From assembly GCF_016653315.1 (NCBI RefSeq), contig NZ_NHSH01000051.1:26934-90933 (forward strand): a stretch of DNA of 64,000 nucleotides, read 5' to 3'. The stretch's first letter is position 1. Each line of letters begins with the position of its first letter. The translations under genes were made by a program, and so were the position numbers. Of this stretch, positions 1 to 9,191 are shown in pieces. The notes under the pieces are model-generated. The model did not search any database. It saw nothing but the letters and a program-made list of their open reading frames with translations, and was not told where the DNA came from. The DNA comes from Halochromatium roseum (GTDB taxonomy: Bacteria > Pseudomonadota > Gammaproteobacteria > Chromatiales > Chromatiaceae).

Positions 1-65
1 GGGTAGGCTGAGCGGGTAGGCTGAGCGGGTAGGCTGAGCGGGTAGGCTGAGCGGGTAGGCTGAGC
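1..65. repeat. 13-bp tandem repeat, five exact copies
   Basis: The unit gggtaggctgagc occurs five times head to tail. Three or so decayed copies continue to about position 104, just beyond the 3' end of the DUF47 gene. The array probably starts left of the window edge. It looks like a minisatellite in the gap between the DUF47 gene and its downstream neighbour; no function is visible. Confidence 0.95.
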
Positions 66-109
66 AATTAGGCTGCGCGGATGGGCTGTGCTGATAAGGC
101 GCGCTTGGG

Positions 110-790
110 TCAACGCGCGATCAGCAGCAGCATGCGATCGCCGACCTTCTCGGCGTTGTCGGCCAGGTTTCCAATCCACTCGATCAGCCGATACCAGAAC
201 ACCACCGAGATTGGACTCATCTCGTCTTCGTGCTCGAATAGCTTGCGCGCCAGGGCGATGGCGAGATCGTCGGTCTCGGTCTCGATGCGATTGAGCTCAG
301 CGACCATGCCCTCGACCCGCTCCGCCTCTGGGCCGCGGAAGCCGGTCTCAATCAGCTCGTCGAGCTCATCGATGATCGCGTGCGACTGGGTGCAGGCGTC
401 CACGCAGCGGCGAATCAGCTGTTTGAGATGCTCCTGCATGGCATCGGGCACCGTCATCTGCCGTTGCAGCAGGAGCCCGGCGATGTCTTGGGCGGTGTCG
501 GCGATGGCGTCTTGCACCTCGAGCACCTCGAGCAGGTCGCGCCGGTCCACGGGGAGGAAGAGGCTGCGCGGTAGGTGTGCTCGCACATTATGTTTGATCT
601 CGTCGGCCTCGCGCTCCTTGGCAAAGATGGCCTCTTGGGTCTTGATGAGCCCGTTCTGATCGCCGGCGATCAGTTGATCGAAGAGGGTTGGTATGAAGCT
701 GACACAGGCATGCACGGTTGCCATGTGTTGTTGCATGGGTTTGAATGGCGAGCGCGCGAACACGGCTGATATCGCGTTTGTTGTTTTCAT
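110..790 (-). CDS. DUF47/TIGR00153 PhoU-like protein
   Basis: This 226-residue all-helical protein belongs to the DUF47 (TIGR00153) family, distant relatives of PhoU. They usually sit next to a low-affinity PiT phosphate transporter and are thought to modulate it. Family-typical features are the acidic and basic helical segments, the N-terminal part SPFKPMQQHM and the C-terminal stretch WIGNLADNAEKVGDRM. The length is normal for the family. The ATG start follows a GAGGAAGAG ribosome-binding site. A pit gene, if present, would lie downstream, beyond the left edge of the window. The family assignment is confident; the phosphate role is known only from related proteins. Confidence 0.88.
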   Translation of the reverse strand: MKTTNAISAVFARSPFKPMQQHMATVHACVSFIPTLFDQLIAGDQNGLIKTQEAIFAKEREADEIKHNVRAHLPRSLFLPVDRRDLLEVLEVQDAIADTAQDIAGLLLQRQMTVPDAMQEHLKQLIRRCVDACTQSHAIIDELDELIETGFRGPEAERVEGMVAELNRIETETDDLAIALARKLFEHEDEMSPISVVFWYRLIEWIGNLADNAEKVGDRMLLLIAR

Positions 791-1117
791 TGCAGACTCT
801 TCCTCAGGGTGCCGCCAACGTGTGCTGAGGTCCGGTTGTGGCCGGGCAGGGGACCGGCGCAGCCCAGCGCCAGATCAGGCATGCGACCGCTCTTGCTCAT
901 TCCCGGCACGGCGGTATCGTCATGGTGAGTGGAGCCTCGCTTCCCCTCTGGCCGTTGATAACAGCGTTGTCATCATTTCGCAATAGATTCGTCACATAAG
1001 CGCTGTTCGTGGTCTTCCGCTCGGAGTCAGCGCTCAGGTCGACTATGATGATCGCTAGCCGCCCGGCCGGCGGCCCTGTCCGCATCCTCCTCTGGCATCA
1101 ACACGAGGTTCGACGCC
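791..1117. other. Divergent intergenic region
   Basis: These 327 bases separate the divergently transcribed DUF47 gene and the HAMP-protein gene. They must hold both promoters, but I see no convincing -35/-10 pair, RNA gene or conserved small reading frame. A short imperfect inverted repeat (gataac-agc-gttgtc) lies near 956-968; I attach no function to it. Confidence 0.5.
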
Positions 1118-2473
1118 TTGAAACAGCTCGCAAGTCGACTGCGTATCGGCGAAAAGATCGTCCTTGGCTTCGGGGCCATTGGGCTGATTTTCCTCGGCGT
1201 CATCGGGTACTACCAGGTCAATCTGCGCGAGAGCGTCAACGCCTACCAAGAGCTGGCCCGGGTGTACGGAGCCCGGCAGGTGCACGCCTTTGCTATTGAG
1301 AGGCAGCTGCTTGCGATGCGCTCGACGGCAGACCGCTTTCTGCTGACGCGCGATCCGGCGCTCGCCGAAGAGACGCGGCTGCACGCCGGCGCCTTGGGTG
1401 CCGAAACCGAGGCCCTGGCGCTGACGGATCAGGCCTCGGCGGAGACGGCTGCGGCGATCAGCGCAGCTGCAGATGACTTTGCGAGTCGATTCGATGCCAT
1501 CGTCCGCGCCTGGCGCATCCGTGGCCTGGATGAAGGCTCCGGCTTGCAGGGCGCGTTTCGCGATGCGGTGCATGAACTCGAGGACCGCGTTCAGCGCCAA
1601 CAGGTGCCTGGCCTCGAGCCGGCCGTGTTGCAGATGCGTCGGCGTGAGAAAGACTATCTGCTGCGAAGCGACGCCGATTACGTGGCGATGGTGGATGCGA
1701 TTGGAGCGGACATCGAGGCGCGTATCCAGGCGTCGCCGTTGCCGACCGATGAGCGTTCCGCGTTCAGCGCTCTGCTGGCTAGATACCTGCGGGATTTTCA
1801 TGCCCTGGTTGAGCAGAATGCCCAGATCGAGCAGCTGACCGCGGCCATGTACGAGGCTGCAGTGCGGATCACGCCATTGGTTGAGACCAACCTCGCGAGC
1901 GCCATGGCGGCGATGCAGGAGCGCAGTGCGGCGGTTGCCGAGACCTCGGCAGAACGTGCTCGCTGGAGCATGATCGTTGCGGCGATCGCGCCGGTGTTAG
2001 GTTTCCTGCTGGCGTTGGTCATCACCTCACGCATCGTGCGTCCGGTGCGGCGCATGGCTGAATTGCTCGATCGGCTGACGCGCGAGCATCCCCGCGAGCG
2101 TATTGAAACCAACCCTTACGGGCGCGACGAGGTCAATGCCATGGGCATCGCGGTGAATACCCTGCTCGATCATAAGACGCGGTTTTTCGACTGGTGGCGC
2201 AGCTCGATGCAGGAGACGATCGCCTGCCGCGATCTCGGTCGCGCCGAGGACGATGATGAGCGTGTGCGGGCGGCGCTGGAGCTGAATCGTGCCACGGATG
2301 CCAAGCTCACCCAGCTTGCAGCAGAGCGCGAACGCCTCATCACCAAGGCGCAGCGTCTGGATCAGCTAGCCACGAATGCCGCTGGCACCTCTTTGGGTCG
2401 TACAGCGAGTGCCGAGCTGCGCACGATAGCGGGCGACCTGCGGACGCTGGCTGGGATGCTGGAAGGTCGCTGA
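1118..2473 (+). CDS. Membrane sensor protein with HAMP domain, no output domain
   Basis: The 451-residue protein has a transmembrane helix at about 14-33, a long helical periplasmic region, a second transmembrane helix at about 282-303 and a HAMP segment at about 303-356 (begins SRIVRPVRRMAELL). The periplasmic part contains MRRREKDYLLR, typical of helical bimodular (HBM) ligand-binding domains of chemoreceptors and sensor kinases. The C-terminal 90 residues are helical and carry no methyl-accepting, histidine kinase, GGDEF or EAL motif. The TTG start is chosen because it has GAGG nine bases upstream and places the first helix correctly. It may pass its signal to a separate partner. Function unknown. 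Confidence 0.75.
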   Translation: MKQLASRLRIGEKIVLGFGAIGLIFLGVIGYYQVNLRESVNAYQELARVYGARQVHAFAIERQLLAMRSTADRFLLTRDPALAEETRLHAGALGAETEALALTDQASAETAAAISAAADDFASRFDAIVRAWRIRGLDEGSGLQGAFRDAVHELEDRVQRQQVPGLEPAVLQMRRREKDYLLRSDADYVAMVDAIGADIEARIQASPLPTDERSAFSALLARYLRDFHALVEQNAQIEQLTAAMYEAAVRITPLVETNLASAMAAMQERSAAVAETSAERARWSMIVAAIAPVLGFLLALVITSRIVRPVRRMAELLDRLTREHPRERIETNPYGRDEVNAMGIAVNTLLDHKTRFFDWWRSSMQETIACRDLGRAEDDDERVRAALELNRATDAKLTQLAAERERLITKAQRLDQLATNAAGTSLGRTASAELRTIAGDLRTLAGMLEGR

Positions 2474-2563
2474 GACCGGGGCCAACAGACGGCAGACGAT
2501 GTCGAGCCGGTGTCGGGGGGCAGCCGGGCACCGATCTGGATCGGCAGATGACTCACGTCAGAT

Positions 2564-3484
2564 TCACCTTGAGCGAACGGCGGCGTCGATCTGCAGAGGT
2601 CCGCGCGGGATGCGTGCTAGATCCCAGCGCGGGATGGCGTGCTGCCAGAATTCGGAGACGCTGCGGGGCGGGGCTTCGAGCGGCGTCTGGCCTAGACAGC
2701 GCCAGGCGCGATCCAGTGCTGGCAGTGGATGGTCGGGATCGACTGGGGCTGCAGCAAGGCTCTTGGAGAGCTTGCGCCCGTCGTCGCCGAGGACCAAAGG
2801 CAGGTGTGCGTATCCTGGCTGGGGTAACCCGAGACAGCGCTGCAGATAGAGCTGTCGCGGTGTCGAGATGAGCAGATCTGCGCCACGCACCACCTGCGTG
2901 ATGGCCTGGTCGCCATCGTCGACGACGACGGCGAGCTGGTAGGCGTAGAAGCCATCGGCACGACGCAGCACGATATCACCCACCTCGGCCATCAGCTGTT
3001 GCGTGATTGGCCCCTGGACCGCGTCGGTCAGGCTGAGCTGGTCGCCATCGATGCGCAAGCGCTCGCTGCGTGCAACCCGGTCTTGCGGGAGTCCGTTGCG
3101 GCAGTGACCGGTGTAGATCGGGCCTTCCGGTCCCTGGATGCCATGCGCGGCGATCTCGCGGCGGGTGCAAGCGCAGGGGTAGCTCAGCCCATCACGGCGC
3201 AGGCGCTCAAGCGCGGCTTCGTAGTGCGAGCTGCGTTGGCTCTGGTAGACGACCGGCTCATCCCACCAAAGGCCAAACGCCTCGAGCGTGGAAAGGATGT
3301 GCGCGTCGGCGCCGGTAACGGACCGGTTCCGATCCAGATCCTCGATCCGGATCAGCCAAATACCGGCATTGGCGCGCGCATCGGCGAAGCTGCCGACAGC
3401 GGCCAGCAGTGAGCCGAAGTGGAGTGGGCCGGTCGGGGAGGGTGCGAACCGACCACGATAAGGCGCGGATACGGTGCCGCCCAT
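2564..3484 (-). CDS. gluQ: Glutamyl-Q tRNA(Asp) synthetase
   Basis: GluQ is a truncated glutamyl-tRNA synthetase paralogue lacking the anticodon-binding domain. It attaches glutamate to queuosine at position 34 of tRNA(Asp). Visible family marks are the nucleotide-binding start RGRFAPSPTGPLHFGSL, the zinc-ligand region with CACTRRE, and the KLSKS loop near residue 240. The chosen ATG gives 306 residues, matching the usual size of about 300; the frame also opens further upstream with a TTG overlapping the dksA stop. It follows dksA on the same strand, an arrangement conserved in gammaproteobacteria (dksA-gluQ), so the two are probably co-transcribed. Confidence 0.95.
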   Translation of the reverse strand: MGGTVSAPYRGRFAPSPTGPLHFGSLLAAVGSFADARANAGIWLIRIEDLDRNRSVTGADAHILSTLEAFGLWWDEPVVYQSQRSSHYEAALERLRRDGLSYPCACTRREIAAHGIQGPEGPIYTGHCRNGLPQDRVARSERLRIDGDQLSLTDAVQGPITQQLMAEVGDIVLRRADGFYAYQLAVVVDDGDQAITQVVRGADLLISTPRQLYLQRCLGLPQPGYAHLPLVLGDDGRKLSKSLAAAPVDPDHPLPALDRAWRCLGQTPLEAPPRSVSEFWQHAIPRWDLARIPRGPLQIDAAVRSR

Positions 3485-3567
3485 GGTCGATACGATGGGG
3501 TCGGTCAGCGGTTTGCGAGGCGGCTTGCTGGCGCTGCAGCCTGAGCCGCCGCGCCAGCAAAAGCTAA

Positions 3568-4002
3568 TCAACCACGCTGCTTCTCGCGGATCTCGTCCAA
3601 CGTCTTGCAGTCGATGCAGAGTGTCGCCGTTGGGCGGGCCTCGAGGCGGCGGACGCCGATCTCGACCCCGCAGGCCTCGCAGTAGCCATAGTCGTGATCG
3701 TCGATGCGCTCAAGCGCCTCGTCGATCTTGCGAATCAGCTTGCGCTCGCGGTCGCGGGTGCGCAGCTCGAGGCTGAACTCAGACTCCTGGGTAGCCCGGT
3801 CGTTGGGGTCCGGGAAGTTGGTGGCCTCGTCCTGCATGTGGTGGACCGTACGGTCGACCTCTTCCATGAGCTGCCGCTTCCATTCCAGCAGCAGCCCACG
3901 GAAGTGCTCTTCCTGGTCTGCATTCATGTACTCCTCGTCCTGTGCGATTGCGTAGGGCTCAAAACCGAGCGACCTCGCGCCTTTCTTGTCTGTCTCGGCC
4001 AT
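3568..4002 (-). CDS. dksA: RNA polymerase-binding transcription factor DksA
   Basis: DksA binds in the secondary channel of RNA polymerase and, with ppGpp, adjusts rRNA and amino-acid promoter activity. The 144-residue protein has the coiled-coil tip motif DPNDRATQE with its acidic residues retained. It also has the four-cysteine zinc finger, CEAC and CIDC separated by 17 residues. The ATG at 4002 is preferred over further upstream starts because GGGAG stands about eight bases before it and the product begins MAETDKKG, as expected. It is followed closely by gluQ. Confidence 0.97.
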   Translation of the reverse strand: MAETDKKGARSLGFEPYAIAQDEEYMNADQEEHFRGLLLEWKRQLMEEVDRTVHHMQDEATNFPDPNDRATQESEFSLELRTRDRERKLIRKIDEALERIDDHDYGYCEACGVEIGVRRLEARPTATLCIDCKTLDEIREKQRG

Positions 4003-4226
4003 GATCTGCTCCCGGAGACGATGCAATGTTGAAACCGGCCTTTGAAGGTGGCAATGGACGGTTCCGTTGAGACTACGCCGAGCGTCAGCCATCGACCGCC
4101 CGACTGCGAAGCCGCTCCTTCTAGCAGATCGCTTCGGCCGCGACAAGCATTGCGCGCCGGCAGAGTGATGAGGCTGTGCTAATCTTGCGCGCCGATTAGG
4201 TTCACCACTGACAGAGGGAATCCCCG

Positions 4227-5015
4227 ATGCAGACGGGTCTCCAAGCGCTGATTTTCGACGTCGACGGCACCCTGGCCGATACCGAGCGCGATGGCCATCG
4301 CCCTGCCTTCAATGCGGCCTTTGCCGAGGCCGGTCTCGACTGGCATTGGTCTGTCGAGCTTTATGGCGAGCTGCTCGCCGTCACCGGCGGGAAGGAGCGG
4401 ATGCGGCATTACCTGGCCCAATACCGGCCCGACTTCGAGCTCGACAAGCAGCGCTATTCGGACCTCGATACGCTGATTGCGCAGCTCCATAAGCGCAAGA
4501 CCGAGCTCTATGTCGAGCGGCTGGGGCAGGGGGGTATCCCGCTGCGCAGCGGCGTGCTGCGGCTGCTACGCGAGGCCCGTGACGCCGGCGTCAGGCTCGC
4601 GATTGCCACCACCACCACGCCGGCCAACGTGACGGCGCTGCTCGATTCCGGGCCGGAGCCGGGCTTGGTGAATTGGTTCGAGGTCATCGCCGCAGGCGAC
4701 GTGGTGCGCGAGAAGAAGCCCGCTCCAGATATCTTCGAACTCGCCCTGGCCCAGCTGAATCTGCCCGCTGCGGCCTGTGTGGCGATTGAAGATTCCGAGA
4801 ACGGCGTTCGCTCGGCGCTCGGCGCCGGCCTCGATGCACTCTTAGTGACGACCAGCTCTTACACCGAAAGCCAAGACTTTGGCGGCGCCACTCTGGTGGT
4901 CGACCAACTTGGCGAGCCTGGTGACCCAGCCAGGACCCTGATGGGCGATCTCGGTGGCGCTGAGTATGTGGACCTTGACGTGCTGCGCCGGCTGCGTGAG
5001 CAGGTGTTCGGCTAG
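4227..5015 (+). CDS. HAD phosphatase, CbbY-like
   Basis: The protein is a 262-residue haloacid dehalogenase of the beta-phosphoglucomutase-like subclass. The nucleophile motif [11 protein letters not shown] is at residues 10-20, followed by a helical cap domain, motif II IATTTT, and motif [14 protein letters not shown] and AIEDSENG. CbbY removes the inhibitor xylulose-1,5-bisphosphate, made by Rubisco, and lies in cbb operons of many autotrophs. The sequence resembles CbbY ([22 protein letters not shown]) more than general phosphoglucomutases. No Rubisco gene is in the window, so this role rests on family resemblance. AGAGGGA precedes the ATG. Confidence 0.85.
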   Translation: MQTGLQALIFDVDGTLADTERDGHRPAFNAAFAEAGLDWHWSVELYGELLAVTGGKERMRHYLAQYRPDFELDKQRYSDLDTLIAQLHKRKTELYVERLGQGGIPLRSGVLRLLREARDAGVRLAIATTTTPANVTALLDSGPEPGLVNWFEVIAAGDVVREKKPAPDIFELALAQLNLPAAACVAIEDSENGVRSALGAGLDALLVTTSSYTESQDFGGATLVVDQLGEPGDPARTLMGDLGGAEYVDLDVLRRLREQVFG

Positions 5016-5128
5016 CGTTGGCGAAGACTCTGGCACGGGGCTCGGCGTCGTGCGTTGCGACCCGCCAGGTGACAGGCTTTCCAGCGACTGACCCGTAGCC
5101 ATTGATGACCAAGCAGGATGCTTGGCGG

Positions 5129-6007
5129 CTAGACGATTTGTTCAATCTGTTCTAGCCGAGTCATGACGCGGTCAGCGCTGACGCCAACGAGCTCAGGGTC
5201 GTCTTCCCGGAGTCTGAGCGAGCGCGCATCGCCAGCAAAGAGCGCGGTCTTGAGCCCAAGCCGTTGCGCTGGCCAGATGTCATTCCGACGGTCGTTGCCG
5301 ATGTAAAGCACTTGATCGGGCCGGATGCCGTGCGCGGCTGCGAGACCACCGAGCGCGGCTTGGTAGATGGCGGTTGATGGCTTGGCCTCGCGCAGTTGGT
5401 AGGACCAGGCGCTGCAGTTTGGGTCGAGCCTGAGGTCGGCCGGTGGCTGGCCGAGGAAGGCCTCTAGGATCAGTGGCGTGTAGAACTGGGCGTTAGAGAC
5501 GATGCCGAGCACCAGGTCGCGTTGACGCAGCTCGCTGAGTAGGTCGGTGAGGCCGGGCATCGGCCAGACAGGATTCACCCGGCACTCATACTCTACTGCG
5601 ATCCGTTCCAGCTGTTGCGGGGTTGGTTGGCATCCATGCTCGGCGAGCACAGTTGTCCAGATTTCACGAATATCCACCTCCGGGTAAAGCTTGCCACTGG
5701 CCCGAACCCGTGCGTGATCGGCGCGGATGGCGACGCTCAGGTGCTCGTTGATGGGTGTGTTGATGGGGGCGTTGATACCTGTGTTGATGCCTGCATGTGC
5801 GAGCAGTGCCTGGAGGTCGATCGACCCCGGCGTGTGGCCGCTGAGCCCGATATCGCCGCTGGCGGAGATCAACAGGGTGCCGTAGACGTCGAAGAGCACC
5901 GCTTTGATGCCCTGGAGCGGCTCCAGCCATGGTTCCACGCCGGTCGGCTTGGGTTCGAGCGGGGTGCTGAGGTCGCGGATACGCGCGCTGAGTATCTGCT
6001 CGGTCAT
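5129..6007 (-). CDS. HAD-superfamily hydrolase
   Basis: This 292-residue HAD hydrolase has motif I FDVYGTLL near residue 40, the middle-domain phrase PEVDIREIWTTVLAEHG, motif II GIVSNAQF, the conserved lysine in EAKPSTAIY and motif IV IGNDRRNDI. The family hydrolyses small phosphate esters. It lies downstream of a glycosyltransferase on the same strand and next to divergent sugar genes, so a sugar-phosphate substrate such as the phosphorylated precursor of a glycosyl solute is a reasonable guess. Residues about 72-87 are a run of INTGINAPINTPINE encoded by a 12-bp tandem repeat, probably a tolerated loop insertion. The start codon has only a weak ribosome-binding site. Confidence 0.8.
   Translation of the reverse strand: MTEQILSARIRDLSTPLEPKPTGVEPWLEPLQGIKAVLFDVYGTLLISASGDIGLSGHTPGSIDLQALLAHAGINTGINAPINTPINEHLSVAIRADHARVRASGKLYPEVDIREIWTTVLAEHGCQPTPQQLERIAVEYECRVNPVWPMPGLTDLLSELRQRDLVLGIVSNAQFYTPLILEAFLGQPPADLRLDPNCSAWSYQLREAKPSTAIYQAALGGLAAAHGIRPDQVLYIGNDRRNDIWPAQRLGLKTALFAGDARSLRLREDDPELVGVSADRVMTRLEQIEQIV
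5747..5794. repeat. 12-bp tandem repeat inside HAD gene
   Basis: Four diverged copies of a 12-bp unit beginning gttgat lie inside the HAD hydrolase coding sequence. Because 12 is divisible by three, the frame is kept and the product gains the Ile-Asn rich loop. Confidence 0.85.
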
Positions 6008-6026
6008 GCGCCGCTTACAACCGGGT

Positions 6027-6131
6027 GATGGGCCGGGGGATGGGCCGGGCGATGGGCCGGGCGATGGGATTGATGGGCGCGATGGGCGTTTGTCATTCTG
6101 GAACTTGTGGCTTGTGGCTTGTGGCTTGTGG
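6027..6131. repeat. Tandem repeats between HAD and glycosyltransferase genes
   Basis: Two unrelated arrays fill the gap. Three copies of a 12-bp unit (gatgggccgggc) lie at 6027-6062, with further gatggg pieces to about 6086. Four copies of the 7-bp unit cttgtgg lie at 6104-6131. They separate two genes on the minus strand that otherwise look like an operon. Confidence 0.9.
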
Positions 6132-6139
6132 CATCTGAC

Positions 6140-7624
6140 TCAGGTTCGCAGCAGATGGAGCCGTTCAGGGGCCTGGAAGCAGGCGATGAGCACAGGGCCA
6201 TCGGCCTGGTCGCGCAACGGGGCGGCGGGGGCGTTGAGCAAAGATTGGTAGATCGCCTCGAGCCGGCGTCGGTAGCCGTCGATCAGGTACTCGCGCTCGA
6301 CCACAGCCTGGTTGCGCGCGATCAGCTCGGCGCCGGCGGTGAGCGGCGGTGAGGTTGCGTCGAGCGCTGAGCCGGCGGCTGGGTCGGTGCGGATGTGTCG
6401 CAACACCTGGATCTGCCCGTCTTCGTCGAGGCGGCCGAAGTCGACGCGGCTATCCTTAGCCACGGCCGCGTGCCAGGCACGCTCGAGGTCATCGACTTCG
6501 CGCTCGCGACCATAGGCACTGGCGGCGGCCGCGAGGGCTTGGTCGAGGCGTCGGCGCAGGGTGGCCGCATCGAGCCAGTCGAGCGGTACCGGCAGGCGCT
6601 GATAGAGCCCGCTGAGGTCGAGCCCGTCGGCACGGAAGTCGGCGGTGATCTCGGGCAGATCGCGGCCAGCGAGTGGTCGGCCGATGAGCCAGGGTTCGAG
6701 GAACGCGAGGCCGAAGCCCTCGGCGACGCTGGTGGTCATGAGCGCATGACTGGAGGCGAGCAGGGCGCTGAAATCGCTGTTGTCGGCACCAAGCTCGAGG
6801 TCGACTGGCAAGGCCAGCTCCTGCGCCAGTGCCACCCAGCGCTGATAGATTGGCTGCTCGAGCGGGTTCTGTGGCGCTTGGGTGGTCGCAAAGCGATCCT
6901 CAGGGCCGGCAAGCGCGGCCCAGAGCAGCAGCTCGCCGAGATTCTTGCGGCGGATGGCGCGGGTCGGATAGAGCCAGCGGCGATGATCGCCGCGCGCCCT
7001 GGTGTGTTGGTCGCGGGGCCGTCGACTGGCCCTGCTGTCTTGCTCGCTTGCGAAGGAAACCGCATTCGGAAGACGATGTAGCTGCGTGCTCGGTATGCCC
7101 GCCGCGGCAAGAAAGCGGTAATCGCGCTCGTTCAGCGTTGCGTAATGGATCTGCGGTGCCAATGGATAGAGATGCGTGGACAGTGCTGCACCATCTTGGG
7201 CATCGGTGGTCTCAAGCATGCGTCGGTAGAGGGCAGGGCGGCCATCCTCAGCGAAATCATGCGGCTGCAGCAATAAGCGCTGGCCAGCCGCGGCGAGCCC
7301 GCGGAGAGCGTCCGGGAGGGCGAGGTTCTTGCCGAGGCAATGATTATGGACATGCCAGAGGTCGGCTGGTCCGCCGAGGGCGCGCGTCGCGGCCTGCTCC
7401 ATGGCCTGCTGTAAGGCGCTGGCGCCCAAAGGCTGCCGGCGCTCCTCGTAGCCGAGCGCGGAGACGACCTCAACCCGGGCCGCGAGCGAGCCGGGCTGTT
7501 GTGGTGGCTCGCCGCTGAGCACGACAACGGCGTGACCCACTGATGCTAGGGCCGCGCAGGCGTGCTGGATCACACGCGTGACGCCGCCGGTCTGAAGATG
7601 GAAATGGACGATCGCGATACGCAT
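6140..7624 (-). CDS. Glycosyltransferase, GT-B fold (family 4-like)
   Basis: The 494-residue protein starts IAIVHFHLQTGGVTRV, the N-terminal beta-strand and glycine loop of GT-B glycosyltransferases. It carries the nucleotide-sugar site TSVAEGFGLAFLEPWLIGRPL with the expected E-x7-E pattern. The position around 200-215 (PTRAIRRKNLGELL) matches the basic Arg-Lys phosphate-binding element. No membrane helix or signal peptide is seen, so it is probably cytoplasmic. The ATG at 7624 is the first in frame. It is divergent from a second glycosyltransferase and phosphorylase and upstream of the HAD hydrolase, suggesting a shared pathway. Donor and acceptor cannot be read from the sequence. Confidence 0.82.
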   Translation of the reverse strand: MRIAIVHFHLQTGGVTRVIQHACAALASVGHAVVVLSGEPPQQPGSLAARVEVVSALGYEERRQPLGASALQQAMEQAATRALGGPADLWHVHNHCLGKNLALPDALRGLAAAGQRLLLQPHDFAEDGRPALYRRMLETTDAQDGAALSTHLYPLAPQIHYATLNERDYRFLAAAGIPSTQLHRLPNAVSFASEQDSRASRRPRDQHTRARGDHRRWLYPTRAIRRKNLGELLLWAALAGPEDRFATTQAPQNPLEQPIYQRWVALAQELALPVDLELGADNSDFSALLASSHALMTTSVAEGFGLAFLEPWLIGRPLAGRDLPEITADFRADGLDLSGLYQRLPVPLDWLDAATLRRRLDQALAAAASAYGREREVDDLERAWHAAVAKDSRVDFGRLDEDGQIQVLRHIRTDPAAGSALDATSPPLTAGAELIARNQAVVEREYLIDGYRRRLEAIYQSLLNAPAAPLRDQADGPVLIACFQAPERLHLLRT

Positions 7625-7887
7625 GCTGTGGGATCATAGCTCGGATTGTTGGTCGACTGGCTGGCTGTTGCGATGCTCTGATTGGCAGGCCTACCGACAC
7701 TGGCAGCAATCGGTCAGGTACAGTCGACGCTATGCTGACTGGTTGGCTCAATGGCAGAGCCGCGCATCGGGCACGGGTTATGCAGCATCGAGTGCGCTGC
7801 GGGCGCTCTGCATCCTCGGCTGACTGACTCGCTGGTTTGCTGGACCCCAGGCTCTGCTCTCACTGATCGCTCATCTTGACGACTTTT

Positions 7888-7909
7888 CAGACAGCTCCCA
7901 GACAGCTCC
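7888..7909. repeat. 11-bp direct duplication upstream of glycosyltransferase gene
   Basis: Two adjacent copies of cagacagctcc lie 10 bases before the ATG of the plus-strand glycosyltransferase, where a ribosome-binding site would be expected. No good Shine-Dalgarno is seen there. The rest of the 7625-7919 divergent gap shows no supported gene. Confidence 0.8.
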
Positions 7910-7919
7910 CGCAGTACGC

Positions 7920-9188
7920 ATGAAGCAACCGGAAAACATCGGCTTCGTCTCGACCCGCTTTGCCGGCACCGATGGCGTCTCTTTGGAGGCCGCGAAATGG
8001 GCCGAGGTGCTCTGGCAGAGCGGGCATGTCAGCGCCTGGTATGGCGGCGTGCTCGATCGCGATCCGGCGATGAGTCTCTGCATCCCGGAGGCCTTCTTCG
8101 ATCACTCAGAGAACCAGTGGATCAACGCCCAGCTCTGGGGCTGTACGCGCCGCAGCCCCGAGGTAAGCCGCCGCATCCAGGAGCTGGCGGCCTATCTGAA
8201 GTCGACCTTGTATGCGTTTCGTGCGCGTTTCGATCTCGATGTGCTGATCGTCGAGAACGCGCTCACGATCCCGATGCATATCCCGCTTGGCGTCGCGATC
8301 ACCGAGTTTCTGCTCGAGACCGGGATGCCGGCGATCGCTCATCACCACGACTTCATGTGGGAGCGGCAGCGGTTCCAGATCTCGGCGGTCGATGATTACC
8401 TTGAGATGGCCTTTCCGCCACGGGTGCCGCACCTGCAGCATGTGGTGATCAACCAGGCTGCGCGCGAGGAGATCGCCTGGCGTAAGGGCCTGCCGAGCAT
8501 CCTGGTGCCGAATGTGTTCGATTTCGAGAACCCGCCGGGTCCGCCGGATGCCTATGCGGCCGATGTGCGCCAGGCCTTGGGGCTGACCGCTGAGGAGCTG
8601 CTGGTGCTACAGCCGACGCGGATCGTGCCGCGCAAGGGCATCGAGAATGCCATCCATCTGATCCGCCGGCTCAAGCTGTCGCATGCTCACCTGGTGATCT
8701 CGCATCATAGCGGTGACGAGGGCTATGAGTACGAGCGCCAGATCCAGCAGTTGGCGCAGGACGAAGGGGTGTCGCTGAAGCTGTTCGGCGAGCGCATGGC
8801 CGATCGCCGGCAGCTGGACCAGACGGGGCAGAAGGTCTACGTGCTGAGCGATCTTTATCCGCATGCCGACCTGGTGACCTTCCCGAGCCTCTATGAGGGC
8901 TTCGGCAATGCCTTGCTGGAGGCGATCTACTTTCGGCTGCCGATCGTGATCGGGCGCTACAGCGTCTACCAGCGCGATATCGAGCCGAAGGGCTTCCGTT
9001 TGCCGTTCATCGATGGGGTGATCGACAAATCCACGGTTGAGCAAACAAGGACCATCTTGGCCGACCCTGGCTATCGTGCCGAGCTAGTCGAGCACAACTA
9101 TCAGGTCGCCAGTCGCTTCTACAGTTACCGCGTGCTGCGCGACAGCCTGCGCAGCATGATCAATAACGTGCGCAATATGACGGAGTAA
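7920..9188 (+). CDS. Glycosyltransferase, possible mannosylglucosylglycerate synthase
   Basis: The 422-residue GT-B glycosyltransferase opens ENIGFVSTRFAGTDGVSLEA and has the basic phosphate site PTRIVPRKGIENA near residue 235. The nucleotide-sugar motif is FPSLYEGFGNALLEAIYF near residue 325. The N-terminal TRFAGTDGVSLE phrase is, as I recall, characteristic of mannosylglucosylglycerate synthases (MggS), which transfer mannose from GDP-mannose to glucosylglycerate. It sits three bases upstream of a GH13 subfamily 18 phosphorylase, a family that includes glucosylglycerate phosphorylase, which supports a glycosylglycerate pathway. The fold is certain and the exact activity is not. Confidence 0.8.
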   Translation: MKQPENIGFVSTRFAGTDGVSLEAAKWAEVLWQSGHVSAWYGGVLDRDPAMSLCIPEAFFDHSENQWINAQLWGCTRRSPEVSRRIQELAAYLKSTLYAFRARFDLDVLIVENALTIPMHIPLGVAITEFLLETGMPAIAHHHDFMWERQRFQISAVDDYLEMAFPPRVPHLQHVVINQAAREEIAWRKGLPSILVPNVFDFENPPGPPDAYAADVRQALGLTAEELLVLQPTRIVPRKGIENAIHLIRRLKLSHAHLVISHHSGDEGYEYERQIQQLAQDEGVSLKLFGERMADRRQLDQTGQKVYVLSDLYPHADLVTFPSLYEGFGNALLEAIYFRLPIVIGRYSVYQRDIEPKGFRLPFIDGVIDKSTVEQTRTILADPGYRAELVEHNYQVASRFYSYRVLRDSLRSMINNVRNMTE

Positions 9189-9191
9189 GCC

